Shown piece by piece: positions 55,776 through 64,000 of a stretch of 64,000 bases of DNA. The DNA is from Sneathiella chinensis. Lineage in GTDB: Bacteria; Pseudomonadota; Alphaproteobacteria; Sneathiellales; Sneathiellaceae. The notes under the pieces are model-generated. The model did not search any database and was not told where the DNA came from. It worked only from the letters and a program-made list of their open reading frames with translations. The stretch is taken from contig NZ_VNWN01000002.1 in NCBI RefSeq assembly GCF_012720115.1, positions 1,116,001-1,180,000 on the forward strand. Reading direction: 5' to 3'. The number at the start of each line of letters is the position of its first letter. Positions within the stretch are counted from its first letter, which is position 1. The position numbers were made by a program, and so were the translations under genes.

Positions 55776-56962
55776 TGGCGATCAGCAAAAGAACATGGAC
55801 CACAAAAAAGGGAGAAAAGAGGTCGGCTTGGGAAGCTTCTTATACAGACAAAACCGGGAAGCGGCGTAGAAAACAGTTTGATCGAAAGAAAGAAGCAGAG
55901 AGCTGGATGATTAAAGTGCAGTCGGAGCTTGCTGCAGGATTGCATACGCCAGAAAGTCAAAGTATCTCGGTCAAGGAAGCAGCTCAAATCTGGCTTCAGG
56001 CATGTGCGAGGGGGCGTGATGGTAGGGATGCTGTGGAACGCCATACACTCCGGTCATATGAGAGCCATGTAAGGTTGCATATCAACCCCTTGCTGGGCGA
56101 AAGGCTCTTAAGCAGTTTGACGGCGCCTGAAGTTTCAGCCTTTCGGGATCGGCTTTTGGACGCGGTCTCGCGATCAATGGCGAAGAAGGTAGTATCCTCT
56201 TTAAAGGCAATCCTGACGGAAGCCCAGAAGCGGGGGCTGGTTTCTCAGAATGTTGCTCAGACAGTCAGCGTTTCAACAGCATCTCGTCATAAGAAGCGTG
56301 TCGAAATCCCCAGTAAGGCGGAAGTTCGGGAAGCACTTCATATGGCCCAAGAGTTAAGGGATGATCATCAATCCCACATATCTAAAGCTTGGCGTCGATA
56401 TTACCCGTTTCTCCAAATGGCTGTGTCAACGGGTATGAGAGCCTCTGAGCTTCGTGGACTTTATTGGTCGCATATTGATATGGGCAAGGGTGTAGTCACA
56501 ATATGTCAGCGTGCTGATGAAGACGGTATAATTGGTCCGGTTAAAAGTGGAGCAGGGCGCAGAGCCATTCGAATTTCACCCGCCCTGGTTAAGGTTCTAC
56601 GAGAATGGAAACTGAATTGTCCTCCTGGCGATCTTGTGTTTCCGAACTTTCAGGGGAAAGTGGAAAATCACGCAAATATGCGTAACCGGTGCTGGTACTC
56701 ATTGAGTAAGCGTTGTGGCTTGTTAAAACCGGTGGAAGGAAAGCAAGGGCAGAGAATGGTCGCAAAATACAACTTCCATGCATTGCGTCACTTCCATGCG
56801 TCCATGTTGATCGCTTCCGGCGCAACGCCCAAAGAGGTTCAGGTGGAAATGGGGCATAGCTCAATACAGGTGACCTTTGATGTTTACGGGCATTTATTCC
56901 CTGAAAATGATGCTGAAAGAACTGCCCGGGCGGCTGCTATGGATGCCGAGATTTTTGCCTGA
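55775..56962 (+). CDS. int: Tyrosine recombinase (island integrase)
   Basis: 395 aa. An N-terminal arm-binding domain (about 1-60), a SAM-like core-binding domain (about 65-165), and a catalytic domain with Arg222 (TGMRASELRGL), Lys257, His335 and Arg338 (HALRHFHAS), His361 (GHSS) and nucleophile Tyr371 (DVYGHLFP). All catalytic residues are present. It reads toward attR, which begins 57 bp after the stop, with arm-type repeats in that gap. It would recombine the tRNA-Met 3' end. Confidence 0.95.
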   Translation: MAISKRTWTTKKGEKRSAWEASYTDKTGKRRRKQFDRKKEAESWMIKVQSELAAGLHTPESQSISVKEAAQIWLQACARGRDGRDAVERHTLRSYESHVRLHINPLLGERLLSSLTAPEVSAFRDRLLDAVSRSMAKKVVSSLKAILTEAQKRGLVSQNVAQTVSVSTASRHKKRVEIPSKAEVREALHMAQELRDDHQSHISKAWRRYYPFLQMAVSTGMRASELRGLYWSHIDMGKGVVTICQRADEDGIIGPVKSGAGRRAIRISPALVKVLREWKLNCPPGDLVFPNFQGKVENHANMRNRCWYSLSKRCGLLKPVEGKQGQRMVAKYNFHALRHFHASMLIASGATPKEVQVEMGHSSIQVTFDVYGHLFPENDAERTARAAAMDAEIFA

Positions 56963-56963
56963 T

Positions 56964-57008
56964 TGCCGCATATATGCCGCACATTAAAATTAAGATATTG
57001 ATTTTATT
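56964..57008. repeat. Right arm-type integrase sites
   Basis: Two TGCCGCAY copies at 56964 and 56975 (11 bp apart), then ATATTGATTTTATT at 56995-57008, the inverted match of 36864-36877. Starts right after the integrase stop. Confidence 0.75.
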
Positions 57009-57018
57009 GAATTAAATT

Positions 57019-57069
57019 CGGAATCATAATCCGCGTGTCGGGGGTTCAAGTCCCTCCTACGCTACCACA
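57019..57069. repeat. attR: right 51-bp attachment repeat (tRNA-Met fragment)
   Basis: Copy of 36805-36855 with A at 57059 instead of C. It lacks the 5' half of the tRNA and cannot form a tRNA. Confidence 0.93.
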
Positions 57070-57197
57070 TTTTCCAAAAACATAATAAGTTTTAAAAGAC
57101 ATATGCGGGGTAAGGCATCTTCCCTGTAAGTTGTTGACAGGTATGGCGCGAAGGGGGTTTGCGCCATACCGTGTTGGATGTGTTTCTTTGATCGGGG

Positions 57198-57659
57198 TTA
57201 GGCGGGGCGGCCTTCGATGTTGTTCTTGATGTTGAGCAGGGAGGCGGCGGCTTCCTCGTCGATGGCGGCGATCATGTTGTCGGTGATGGGCTTGGGCCGT
57301 GACGGGTTGATCAGGGTGCGGGTGAATTTTGTTTGCTCGCCGATCGCCTCGACGTCATAGCGGACGATGATGGTGCCGATAAAGGGGGTGTGGGTCTCGC
57401 CGATCCAGAGTGCGCCGGGGGTGCAGTCTGTTACTTTCCAGTCGAGGACCGCTTCGCCGGTCTTGGTATGCCAGAATTCCCTGAAGGTATCGCCCTTTCG
57501 AAGCGGGCGATCCTCGCTTTCGATCTGGTGCGAGGCGAAAATCCATTCCGGCCATGAATTGGGGTTGCAGACATAATCCAGAACCGTATCCGGTGTTGCC
57601 GTGATCAGGATGTCGTGGCTTCGTTCAAAATGGTTGGGGGATTGGTTGGTGTTGGTCAT
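57198..57659 (-). CDS. SRPBCC (START-like) family protein
   Basis: 153 aa lipid/ligand-binding fold: ITATPDTVLDYVCNPNSWPEW is the usual opening of polyketide cyclase/SRPBCC proteins, with the long C-terminal helix near 130-150. Ligand unknown. The ATG at 57659 has GGAGG 8 bases upstream, so the longer frame reaching 58043 is not used. First chromosomal gene right of the island. Confidence 0.85.
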   Translation of the reverse strand: MTNTNQSPNHFERSHDILITATPDTVLDYVCNPNSWPEWIFASHQIESEDRPLRKGDTFREFWHTKTGEAVLDWKVTDCTPGALWIGETHTPFIGTIIVRYDVEAIGEQTKFTRTLINPSRPKPITDNMIAAIDEEAAASLLNIKNNIEGRPA

Positions 57660-59556
<1,897 letters not shown>

Positions 59557-59626
59557 TCCAAAAGGCCCCGGGATGGCGGTATGACTGTCGTTCCGGGCGC
59601 ACGATAGAGCGGGTATTCCCGCGACG

Positions 59627-59652
59627 AAATCCCGGCTTTGCCGGGATTTTTT
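59627..59652 (+). terminator. Intrinsic terminator of gdhA
   Basis: AATCCCGGC, loop TTT, GCCGGGATT followed by TTTT. Classic rho-independent form 70 bp after the gene. Confidence 0.93.
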
Positions 59653-59800
59653 GTTTGGGCCGAAACCGGGGGGCTTCAGCCGTTGGTTGAAAAATATTGA
59701 CGCCTTTTATCTTTCTTCTCAAAAAGTTCGTATTCTGTGAATTCCCGGATTATCATGTTTTCCGAAGACCTCAGTCGATAACAAATAATAGGGAATACAC

Positions 59801-60181
59801 ATGTTTAGTCATATTATGGTCGGGGCGGATGATGTGGAAAAGGCAAAGGCCTTTTACGACGCAATCCTTGGCGAGTTGGGTCACAAGCCCGGTGTGATGG
59901 ACGAAAAGGGCCGGTGTTTCTATTTCACCAAGGAAGGTATTTTCTCGATCACAAAGCCGATCAACGGGGAGCCTGCCTGCCACGGGAATGGCAGCACAAT
60001 CGGTTTTGCAGCGGAAAACGCGGATGCGGCCGACCGGTGGCATGCGGCCGGTCTCGCCCATGGCGGAACCACCTGTGAAGATCCTCCGGGTGTTCGGGAA
60101 GGCGCCAAGCTGAACCTGTACCTTGCCTATCTGCGGGACCCGTCCGGCAATAAAATCTGTGCCATGCACCGTATGGGGTAA
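59801..60181 (+). CDS. VOC family (glyoxalase-like) protein
   Basis: 126 aa. MVGADDVEKAKAFYDAILGELGH is the standard VOC opening, and YLAYLRDPSGNKICAMHR the end with the metal-ligand Asp/Glu region. Substrate unknown. Single gene between gdhA and the toxin-antitoxin pair. Confidence 0.88.
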   Translation: MFSHIMVGADDVEKAKAFYDAILGELGHKPGVMDEKGRCFYFTKEGIFSITKPINGEPACHGNGSTIGFAAENADAADRWHAAGLAHGGTTCEDPPGVREGAKLNLYLAYLRDPSGNKICAMHRMG

Positions 60182-60296
60182 GCCTTTCGGGCTTGCTCAT
60201 ATTCCCCGAAAGGGGGCGTAGTTTACGCTTCCCGGCGTTCAACACCGAATTGTCGGGAGGCGGTTTTCTGTCAAAGGTCGGATCAGACCGGATGGA

Positions 60297-61001
60297 TCAG
60301 AATGTTTCAATGACCGGAGTGGGGGAGCCATCCCATTCAAAGCGCCAGCCATCTCCCTGCCTGATATTCTGGACAAGATTGGTTCGAAAGGCGACAAGGC
60401 ACCGTCCGCCCTTGCGCCGGATGGAGGGATAAAGAAGGCCGGAAGCCCCCTCAGCCCGAAGGCTGGCGGCCAGATGCTGCCCGGCGGGGTAACCAACCGC
60501 CGGATCAGGGGTAAGCGCTGGATGGGCGCCCGCCTTTTGCAGGGTATGAAATTGCCCGGTGAAGCCCGCGATCAGTTCGCGGTAAGCGGTTATATTCTCA
60601 TAAATTCCGGTATTATGCAGCTCCCGCCCCAGATGAAAGGCCACCTCGGCCTTGGCCGTTTCAAGGGCATCCTTGCCATGGGCAGCGTACCATGCGCCGC
60701 GCTCCGGCCCATTAAAGCGGTTCCCCGTTGTGCGCGTATAGCAGAATGCCGCATTCACATAGCTGTAGCCGTATCCGTGCGCCTCGGTCAGGAGTTCGGT
60801 CTTGTGAACGCCGGAGGGCAGGGGGATAACCTCGTTCTGGCGGCCGGATGTCAGGCGCTCGAATTCCTCCAGAAATGCGAGGTCGTCGCCTGTATCGACA
60901 AGCGGGGCCATGGCCGGCTCCTGAATATAGGCTTGCGGGATAAGCCGGATGGTGTCCGGGGCTGTAAAGGCTTCCGTTGGCAGGGGCGCGTCAAGGTTCA
61001 C
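60297..61001 (-). CDS. RES-domain toxin
   Basis: 234 aa. RES family toxins (for example MbcT) degrade NAD+ by phosphorolysis or hydrolysis. Seen here: NRFNGPERGAWYAAHG, which carries the conserved Arg and Tyr, ETAKAEVAFHLGREL with the Glu, and GLLYPSIRRKGGRCLVAF at the end (R and S positions). Overlaps the antitoxin stop by 4 bp. Confidence 0.88.
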   Translation of the reverse strand: MNLDAPLPTEAFTAPDTIRLIPQAYIQEPAMAPLVDTGDDLAFLEEFERLTSGRQNEVIPLPSGVHKTELLTEAHGYGYSYVNAAFCYTRTTGNRFNGPERGAWYAAHGKDALETAKAEVAFHLGRELHNTGIYENITAYRELIAGFTGQFHTLQKAGAHPALTPDPAVGYPAGQHLAASLRAEGASGLLYPSIRRKGGRCLVAFRTNLVQNIRQGDGWRFEWDGSPTPVIETF

Positions 61002-61408
61002 AGGCCGCCCCGCAGGGCATCAATATGCTGCCGCACAAAAACAAGCGCCGGAATGCCCCGTGTCATATAGTCAAGCGGAGTCAGGCCATTGAACAGGGGA
61101 CCGGTATTGGGTTGTTTAACCCAGCCATGGGTGAGGGGGCCGTTGAACAGCAGGCGGAGCCCCTTGAAAATGCCGATAATCAGGCTGGCACGGGTCGCCT
61201 TGTCCCGGTCCAGATTGCCCTGAAAGGTGCCCTTTTTCATGCGGTTCCAGGTGGCAACCGGAACGTCCAACAGGGCCGCTGCCTCGTCATTGGTCAGGTT
61301 CCAGTGGTCCGCTGTTCTGACCAGGGCCTTGACGATTACGGCGATTTGGTCGCGGTTGGAAATCGGCTGGATCGCGCCGGTCAGTTCATTATGGAGTGCC
61401 GCATTCAT
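60998..61408 (-). CDS. Xre/MbcA/ParS-type antitoxin of the RES pair
   Basis: 136 aa. Helix-turn-helix DEAAALLDVPVATWNRMKKG, then the C-terminal toxin-binding region with FNGPLTHGWVKQPNTGPLF and PLDYMTRGIPALVFVRQHID, the usual DUF2384-like pattern. First gene of the pair. An AT-rich palindrome 25 bp upstream is the likely autoregulatory operator. Confidence 0.88.
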   Translation of the reverse strand: MNAALHNELTGAIQPISNRDQIAVIVKALVRTADHWNLTNDEAAALLDVPVATWNRMKKGTFQGNLDRDKATRASLIIGIFKGLRLLFNGPLTHGWVKQPNTGPLFNGLTPLDYMTRGIPALVFVRQHIDALRGGL

Positions 61409-61432
61409 GCTGATCTATCCGTGAGATGATTA

Positions 61433-61460
61433 CATATGGTGTAATATTTTATATCATATG
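61433..61460. promoter_or_regulatory. Palindromic operator candidate for the Xre/RES pair
   Basis: CATATG at 61433-61438 and again at 61455-61460, with AT-rich sequence between; the whole block is nearly symmetric and lies 25 bp before the antitoxin ATG. Autoregulation by the Xre antitoxin is inferred. Confidence 0.5.
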
Positions 61461-61521
61461 ATAATTATTTTATCAAATGCAATGATCCCGGTCAGGCCTG
61501 ATGAAGCTGGAACGCCTCCGG

Positions 61522-62229
61522 TTACAGGGCGGCCTTCAACTGCTGGCTTTTCGCCCTTTGCTGGAAAGAGGTCTGCAAATGGGTCTGGAAGGAATGACGG
61601 ATATGATCCTGCGCGGCCTCGTCGGCGGCATCGGGATCGCGATTGCGGATGGCTTCCACAATGCGCCGGTGTTCTTCATGCAGTTTTTCCGCCCGTCCTT
61701 CGGGGATGTATTTGACCCCCCGCAGCAGGGCCATGGAATCGGACAGGGCGCCAAATGCTTTTATAAGGAATCTGTTATGCGCTCCGTGGTATATTGCGTG
61801 GTGCAGTTCCCAATTGATCTGGTTGAGTTCCCGCAGATCGTTTGTGGCCTCGTAACTTTTTTCCAGAATGAATTCCATGGCCTGAACTTCGGCCTCAGAC
61901 GCGTGTTGAGCGGCAAAGCGGGCGGCGATTCCTTCAAGTTGTTGGCGTAAGGCATAGAGTTCGGCCACTTCCTGCGGGTCCAGTTCGGCAACAACGGCGC
62001 CGCGCTGGGCTTCAAAGATCAACCGGCCTTCGGATTGCAGGCGGCGGAATGCCTCGCGAACCGGGGTGCGGCTGACGTCGAGGCTCTTGGTGATCTCTGT
62101 TTCGCGAATCCGTTCGCCGGGGTGGTATTTCCCCTCCCGAATTGCCTGAAGAACCTCCTGATAGACAAACTCGCTCAGGGAAACTGTGGCGTTCCGACTG
62201 CTTTCAGGTTTGCTTTTTCTTTCGGCCAT
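61522..62229 (-). CDS. GntR-family regulator (FadR/FCD subfamily)
   Basis: 235 aa. Winged helix with GERIRETEITKSLDVSRTPV and REAFRRLQSEGRL, then the helical FCD ligand domain (ELYALRQQLEGIAARFAAQH; His residues for metal in NWELHHAIYHGAHN and HEEHRRIVEAI). The ATG at 62229 covers the complete domain; a longer frame is unsupported. Divergent from tctCBA, which it probably controls in response to a carboxylate. Confidence 0.9.
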   Translation of the reverse strand: MAERKSKPESSRNATVSLSEFVYQEVLQAIREGKYHPGERIRETEITKSLDVSRTPVREAFRRLQSEGRLIFEAQRGAVVAELDPQEVAELYALRQQLEGIAARFAAQHASEAEVQAMEFILEKSYEATNDLRELNQINWELHHAIYHGAHNRFLIKAFGALSDSMALLRGVKYIPEGRAEKLHEEHRRIVEAIRNRDPDAADEAAQDHIRHSFQTHLQTSFQQRAKSQQLKAAL

Positions 62230-62303
62230 ACCGTGTTCGATCCCTACTAAGTATTTGTGTTGTTGGAATAAAATTACGTTAGAAGCGGGAGAAATGCAAC
62301 TAC

Positions 62304-62332
62304 TTGACTGGATTGTTCTGTTTTGTATACAT
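62304..62332 (+). promoter_or_regulatory. tctC promoter with overlapping GntR-type operator
   Basis: TTGACT (62304-62309) and TATACA (62326-62331) at 16-bp spacing look like -35 and -10. The -10 is embedded in TTGTATACAT (62323-62332), which fits the FCD-type GntR site TTGTATACAA. A bound repressor would cover the -10. A second inverted repeat TTGAC/GTCAA lies at 62342-62357. Confidence 0.6.
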
Positions 62333-62432
62333 TTAAGTACATTGACATCCAAGTCAACAGGTGAACGGCGACCCAAGGGTTTCCATTCTGTTCAATGCAA
62401 CAACGATCACCCAAAACAGGAGGTTCAACTTC

Positions 62433-63410
62433 ATGATCGGAAAAATCAGGTTTGCGGCGCTTGCCATGACGGCAGCACTGACACTTCCCTTCCTTCAGGC
62501 CGCTACGGCCACTGCCGGTGAGTACCCGGAAAAACCCGTTTCCATGATTGTCGCGTATTCCCCGGGGGGCGGGACGGATACTGCCGCACGGGTTATTGCG
62601 AAATACGTACAGCCGCATCTGGGCCAGCGTCTGATCATTCAGAACAAGCCGGGTGCCGGTGGCCAGATTGGCTTTACCGAACTGGCCCGGTCCCAGCCGG
62701 ACGGTTACAAGATCGGTTTCATCAATATTCCGTCCATTTTCATGGTGAAAATGCTGCGGGAAAACGTTCCTTACGAAATGTCCGACTTTGAGGCCATTGC
62801 CAACATCCAGCTTGATCCGGTTATGCTGGTGGTCAAGGCGGACAGCCCGCTGAAGACATTCCAGGATTTCCTCGACGCGGCCAAGAAAGCGCCGGGTGAA
62901 GTCAATGTGGGCGGTGACGGTCCGCAGTCCAACAACCAGCTTCAGGTCGTCGTTGCCGAAGACAAACTGGGCGTTGACGTGAACTTCGTTTCATTTGACG
63001 GTTCCGGTCCGGCCATTACCGCTACCCTTGGTGATCAGGTTGTGGCTGCGGTTCCCTCCGCAAGTTCCGCAACAACACATATCCTGAACGGTCGCCTGCG
63101 GGCCTTGGCCGTTTTCTCTGAAAAACGGTACAAGTATCTCCCGGATGTTCCGACGATCAAGGAAGCCTCTGGCGTTGATGTTCCGGGCATTGGTGCTTCC
63201 ATGCGCGGTATCGCGGTTCCGAAGGGTGTCTCCCCGGAACAGAAGAAGGTTCTGGAAGCTGCGTTCGCAAAAGTAATGGAAGACCCGGAATTCCTGGCAC
63301 ATGCCGAGAAAATGGGCCTGCCGCTGGATTACATGAACGGCGCGGATTTCGACGCCTACATCCAGTCTGCGGCTGAGGCTGTCGAAGCCTATATTCCGTT
63401 GCTCAAGTAA
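62433..63410 (+). CDS. tctC: Tripartite tricarboxylate transporter substrate-binding protein (TctC/Bug family)
   Basis: 325 aa periplasmic binding protein. Signal peptide of about 29 residues (hydrophobic ALAMTAALTLPFLQAA, cleavage likely after ATA before GEYPEKP). Mature part begins KPVSMIVAYSPGGGTDTAAR, the Bug signature, with NKPGAGGQIG following. Binds a di- or tricarboxylate for the TctAB permease. ATG 62433 has AGGAGG nine bases upstream. First gene of tctCBA, divergent from the GntR regulator. Confidence 0.93.
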   Translation: MIGKIRFAALAMTAALTLPFLQAATATAGEYPEKPVSMIVAYSPGGGTDTAARVIAKYVQPHLGQRLIIQNKPGAGGQIGFTELARSQPDGYKIGFINIPSIFMVKMLRENVPYEMSDFEAIANIQLDPVMLVVKADSPLKTFQDFLDAAKKAPGEVNVGGDGPQSNNQLQVVVAEDKLGVDVNFVSFDGSGPAITATLGDQVVAAVPSASSATTHILNGRLRALAVFSEKRYKYLPDVPTIKEASGVDVPGIGASMRGIAVPKGVSPEQKKVLEAAFAKVMEDPEFLAHAEKMGLPLDYMNGADFDAYIQSAAEAVEAYIPLLK

Positions 63411-63447
63411 CGCCACCCTAACCAGATAGCAGAGAGGAATTATTCCA

Positions 63448-63915
63448 ATGCGACAAATTTCGTTGGACCGGGCATTCGCCCTTCTTGTGGTCGTTGTAGC
63501 TCTGGCCAGTGGCCTGGCAGCATTCGGGTACTCGGTGGAATCTTCGTACTTCCCGCGTCTCCTCTCTGCCTTTTTGGTGGTGGTTGCCGGGATGCTGCTG
63601 TTCCGGCTTGCCCGGACAAAAGCAGATGCCGGGACCGAGGATGACGAGGCACGGGCGCTGGAGCGAGAGGAGCAGAAAGAGCAAATCCGTTCTGCCCTGC
63701 TCGTGTTCGGGGCGATCGCGGCCTATATCGGCGCAATTCATATCGTCAATTACGAGATTGCCACTGTCCTGTTTGTATCGATTTTTATTCGGTACCTGGG
63801 ATATCGCAATCTGCTTGTTACGGGGATTGCCGCCGTTGCCCTCACGGCCCTGCTGTACGGGGTGTTCTTCGAGTTTCTTGCGGTTGCCCGGCCTGAAAGC
63901 CTGTTCTTCAGCTAA
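63448..63915 (+). CDS. tctB: Tripartite tricarboxylate transporter small membrane subunit TctB
   Basis: 155 aa with about four membrane segments (FALLVVVVALASGLAAFGY; LLSAFLVVVAGMLLF; ALLVFGAIAAYIGAI; and LLVTGIAAVALTALLYGVFF). Charged loop AGTEDDEARALEREEQKE between the second and third. Lies 37 bp after tctC. Confidence 0.9.
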   Translation: MRQISLDRAFALLVVVVALASGLAAFGYSVESSYFPRLLSAFLVVVAGMLLFRLARTKADAGTEDDEARALEREEQKEQIRSALLVFGAIAAYIGAIHIVNYEIATVLFVSIFIRYLGYRNLLVTGIAAVALTALLYGVFFEFLAVARPESLFFS

Positions 63916-63943
63916 GGCCGGCGAAACCGCCAGAGGATAATGT

Positions 63944-64000
63944 ATGTTTGAAAATATTTTAATAGGCCTGTCGTCCCTCAGTGATCCCATCATGCTGGCG
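63944..64000 (+). CDS. tctA: Tripartite tricarboxylate transporter large permease TctA (partial)
   Basis: Only the first 19 codons are visible (MFENILIGLSSLSDPIMLA), starting at an ATG 28 bp after tctB with AGGA upstream. Position and the hydrophobic start fit TctA; the rest lies beyond the right edge. Confidence 0.75.
   Translation, partial: MFENILIGLSSLSDPIMLA

Larger units (their letters stand above)
36805..57069. mobile_element. 20.3 kb tRNA-Met-integrated genomic island (satellite-like) with defence cargo
   Basis: Bounded by 51-bp direct repeats (50 of 51 identical) made from the 3' part of tRNA-Met. The right end encodes a tyrosine integrase next to the repeat, then a zinc-finger protein, an excisionase-type DNA-binding protein, a TOPRIM primase/ATPase and a ribbon-helix-helix protein. 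No capsid, terminase, relaxase or conjugation gene is seen, so it resembles a P4-like satellite or an integrative island dependent on a helper. The rest is one large minus-strand defence-type operon. Base composition is clearly more AT-rich than both flanks. Confidence 0.93.

Noticed and set aside
57019-57069. Second tRNA-Met gene at the right island end
   Set aside because: Only the 3' half is present; it is the attR duplication.

Overview
The window looks like the chromosome of a motile, free-living alphaproteobacterium. The CtrA regulatory set (ChpT, CtrA, SciP), the sigma54 activator FlbD, a CheA-REC kinase, a fused NuoE/NuoF-type formate dehydrogenase beta subunit and a TctABC-type tripartite tricarboxylate transporter fit that group. 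The genus cannot be named from sequence alone.

Layout. 1-4561 (minus): NAD-dependent formate dehydrogenase (alpha subunit runs off the left edge) preceded by a DUF3553 gene. 4676-11234 (plus): chpT, then cheA-cheW-cheY-cheB-cheR, closed by a bidirectional terminator. 11329-14001: ctrA (minus) divergent from fliI-fliJ (plus). 14017-26127 (minus): a nine-gene flagellar basal-body operon (fliF, fliG, fliH, fliN, motA, flbD, flhA, flhF, flhG) plus a FliK-like gene. 26354-30505 (minus): sciP, and a separate flgE-flgD-fliK hook unit. 31017-34100 (plus): flgK-flgL. Two well-formed sigma54 promoters lie in the fliK/flgK divergent gap, and CtrA-type half-site pairs precede cheA, fliI and fliF. Together this gives a readable hierarchy: ChpT phosphorelay to CtrA to early flagellar and chemotaxis genes; SciP as CtrA brake; FlbD plus sigma54 for hook and filament-junction genes.

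34192-36489: mnmA and a DUF3095 gene, overlapping tail to tail. At 36777 an elongator tRNA-Met is the insertion point of a 20.3 kb island (36805-57069) bounded by 51-bp direct repeats with one mismatch. The island is visibly more AT-rich than its surroundings. Its right end carries integrase, a zinc-finger protein, excisionase, a TOPRIM primase/ATPase and a small ribbon-helix-helix gene. Its left two thirds is one tightly packed minus-strand operon: Res (type III-like), two unknown proteins, Mod, an OLD-type AAA/TOPRIM nuclease, a UvrD-like helicase with a fused ParE/RelE-like N-terminus, and a DUF3644 (HEPN-like) protein. An intact IS3-family element has landed between the last two. This composite restriction plus Gabija-like operon is the most interesting candidate system in the window.

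57198-64000: ordinary chromosome again, with SRPBCC protein, gdhA, VOC protein, a RES/Xre toxin-antitoxin pair, and a GntR regulator divergent from tctC-tctB-tctA (last gene cut by the right edge).
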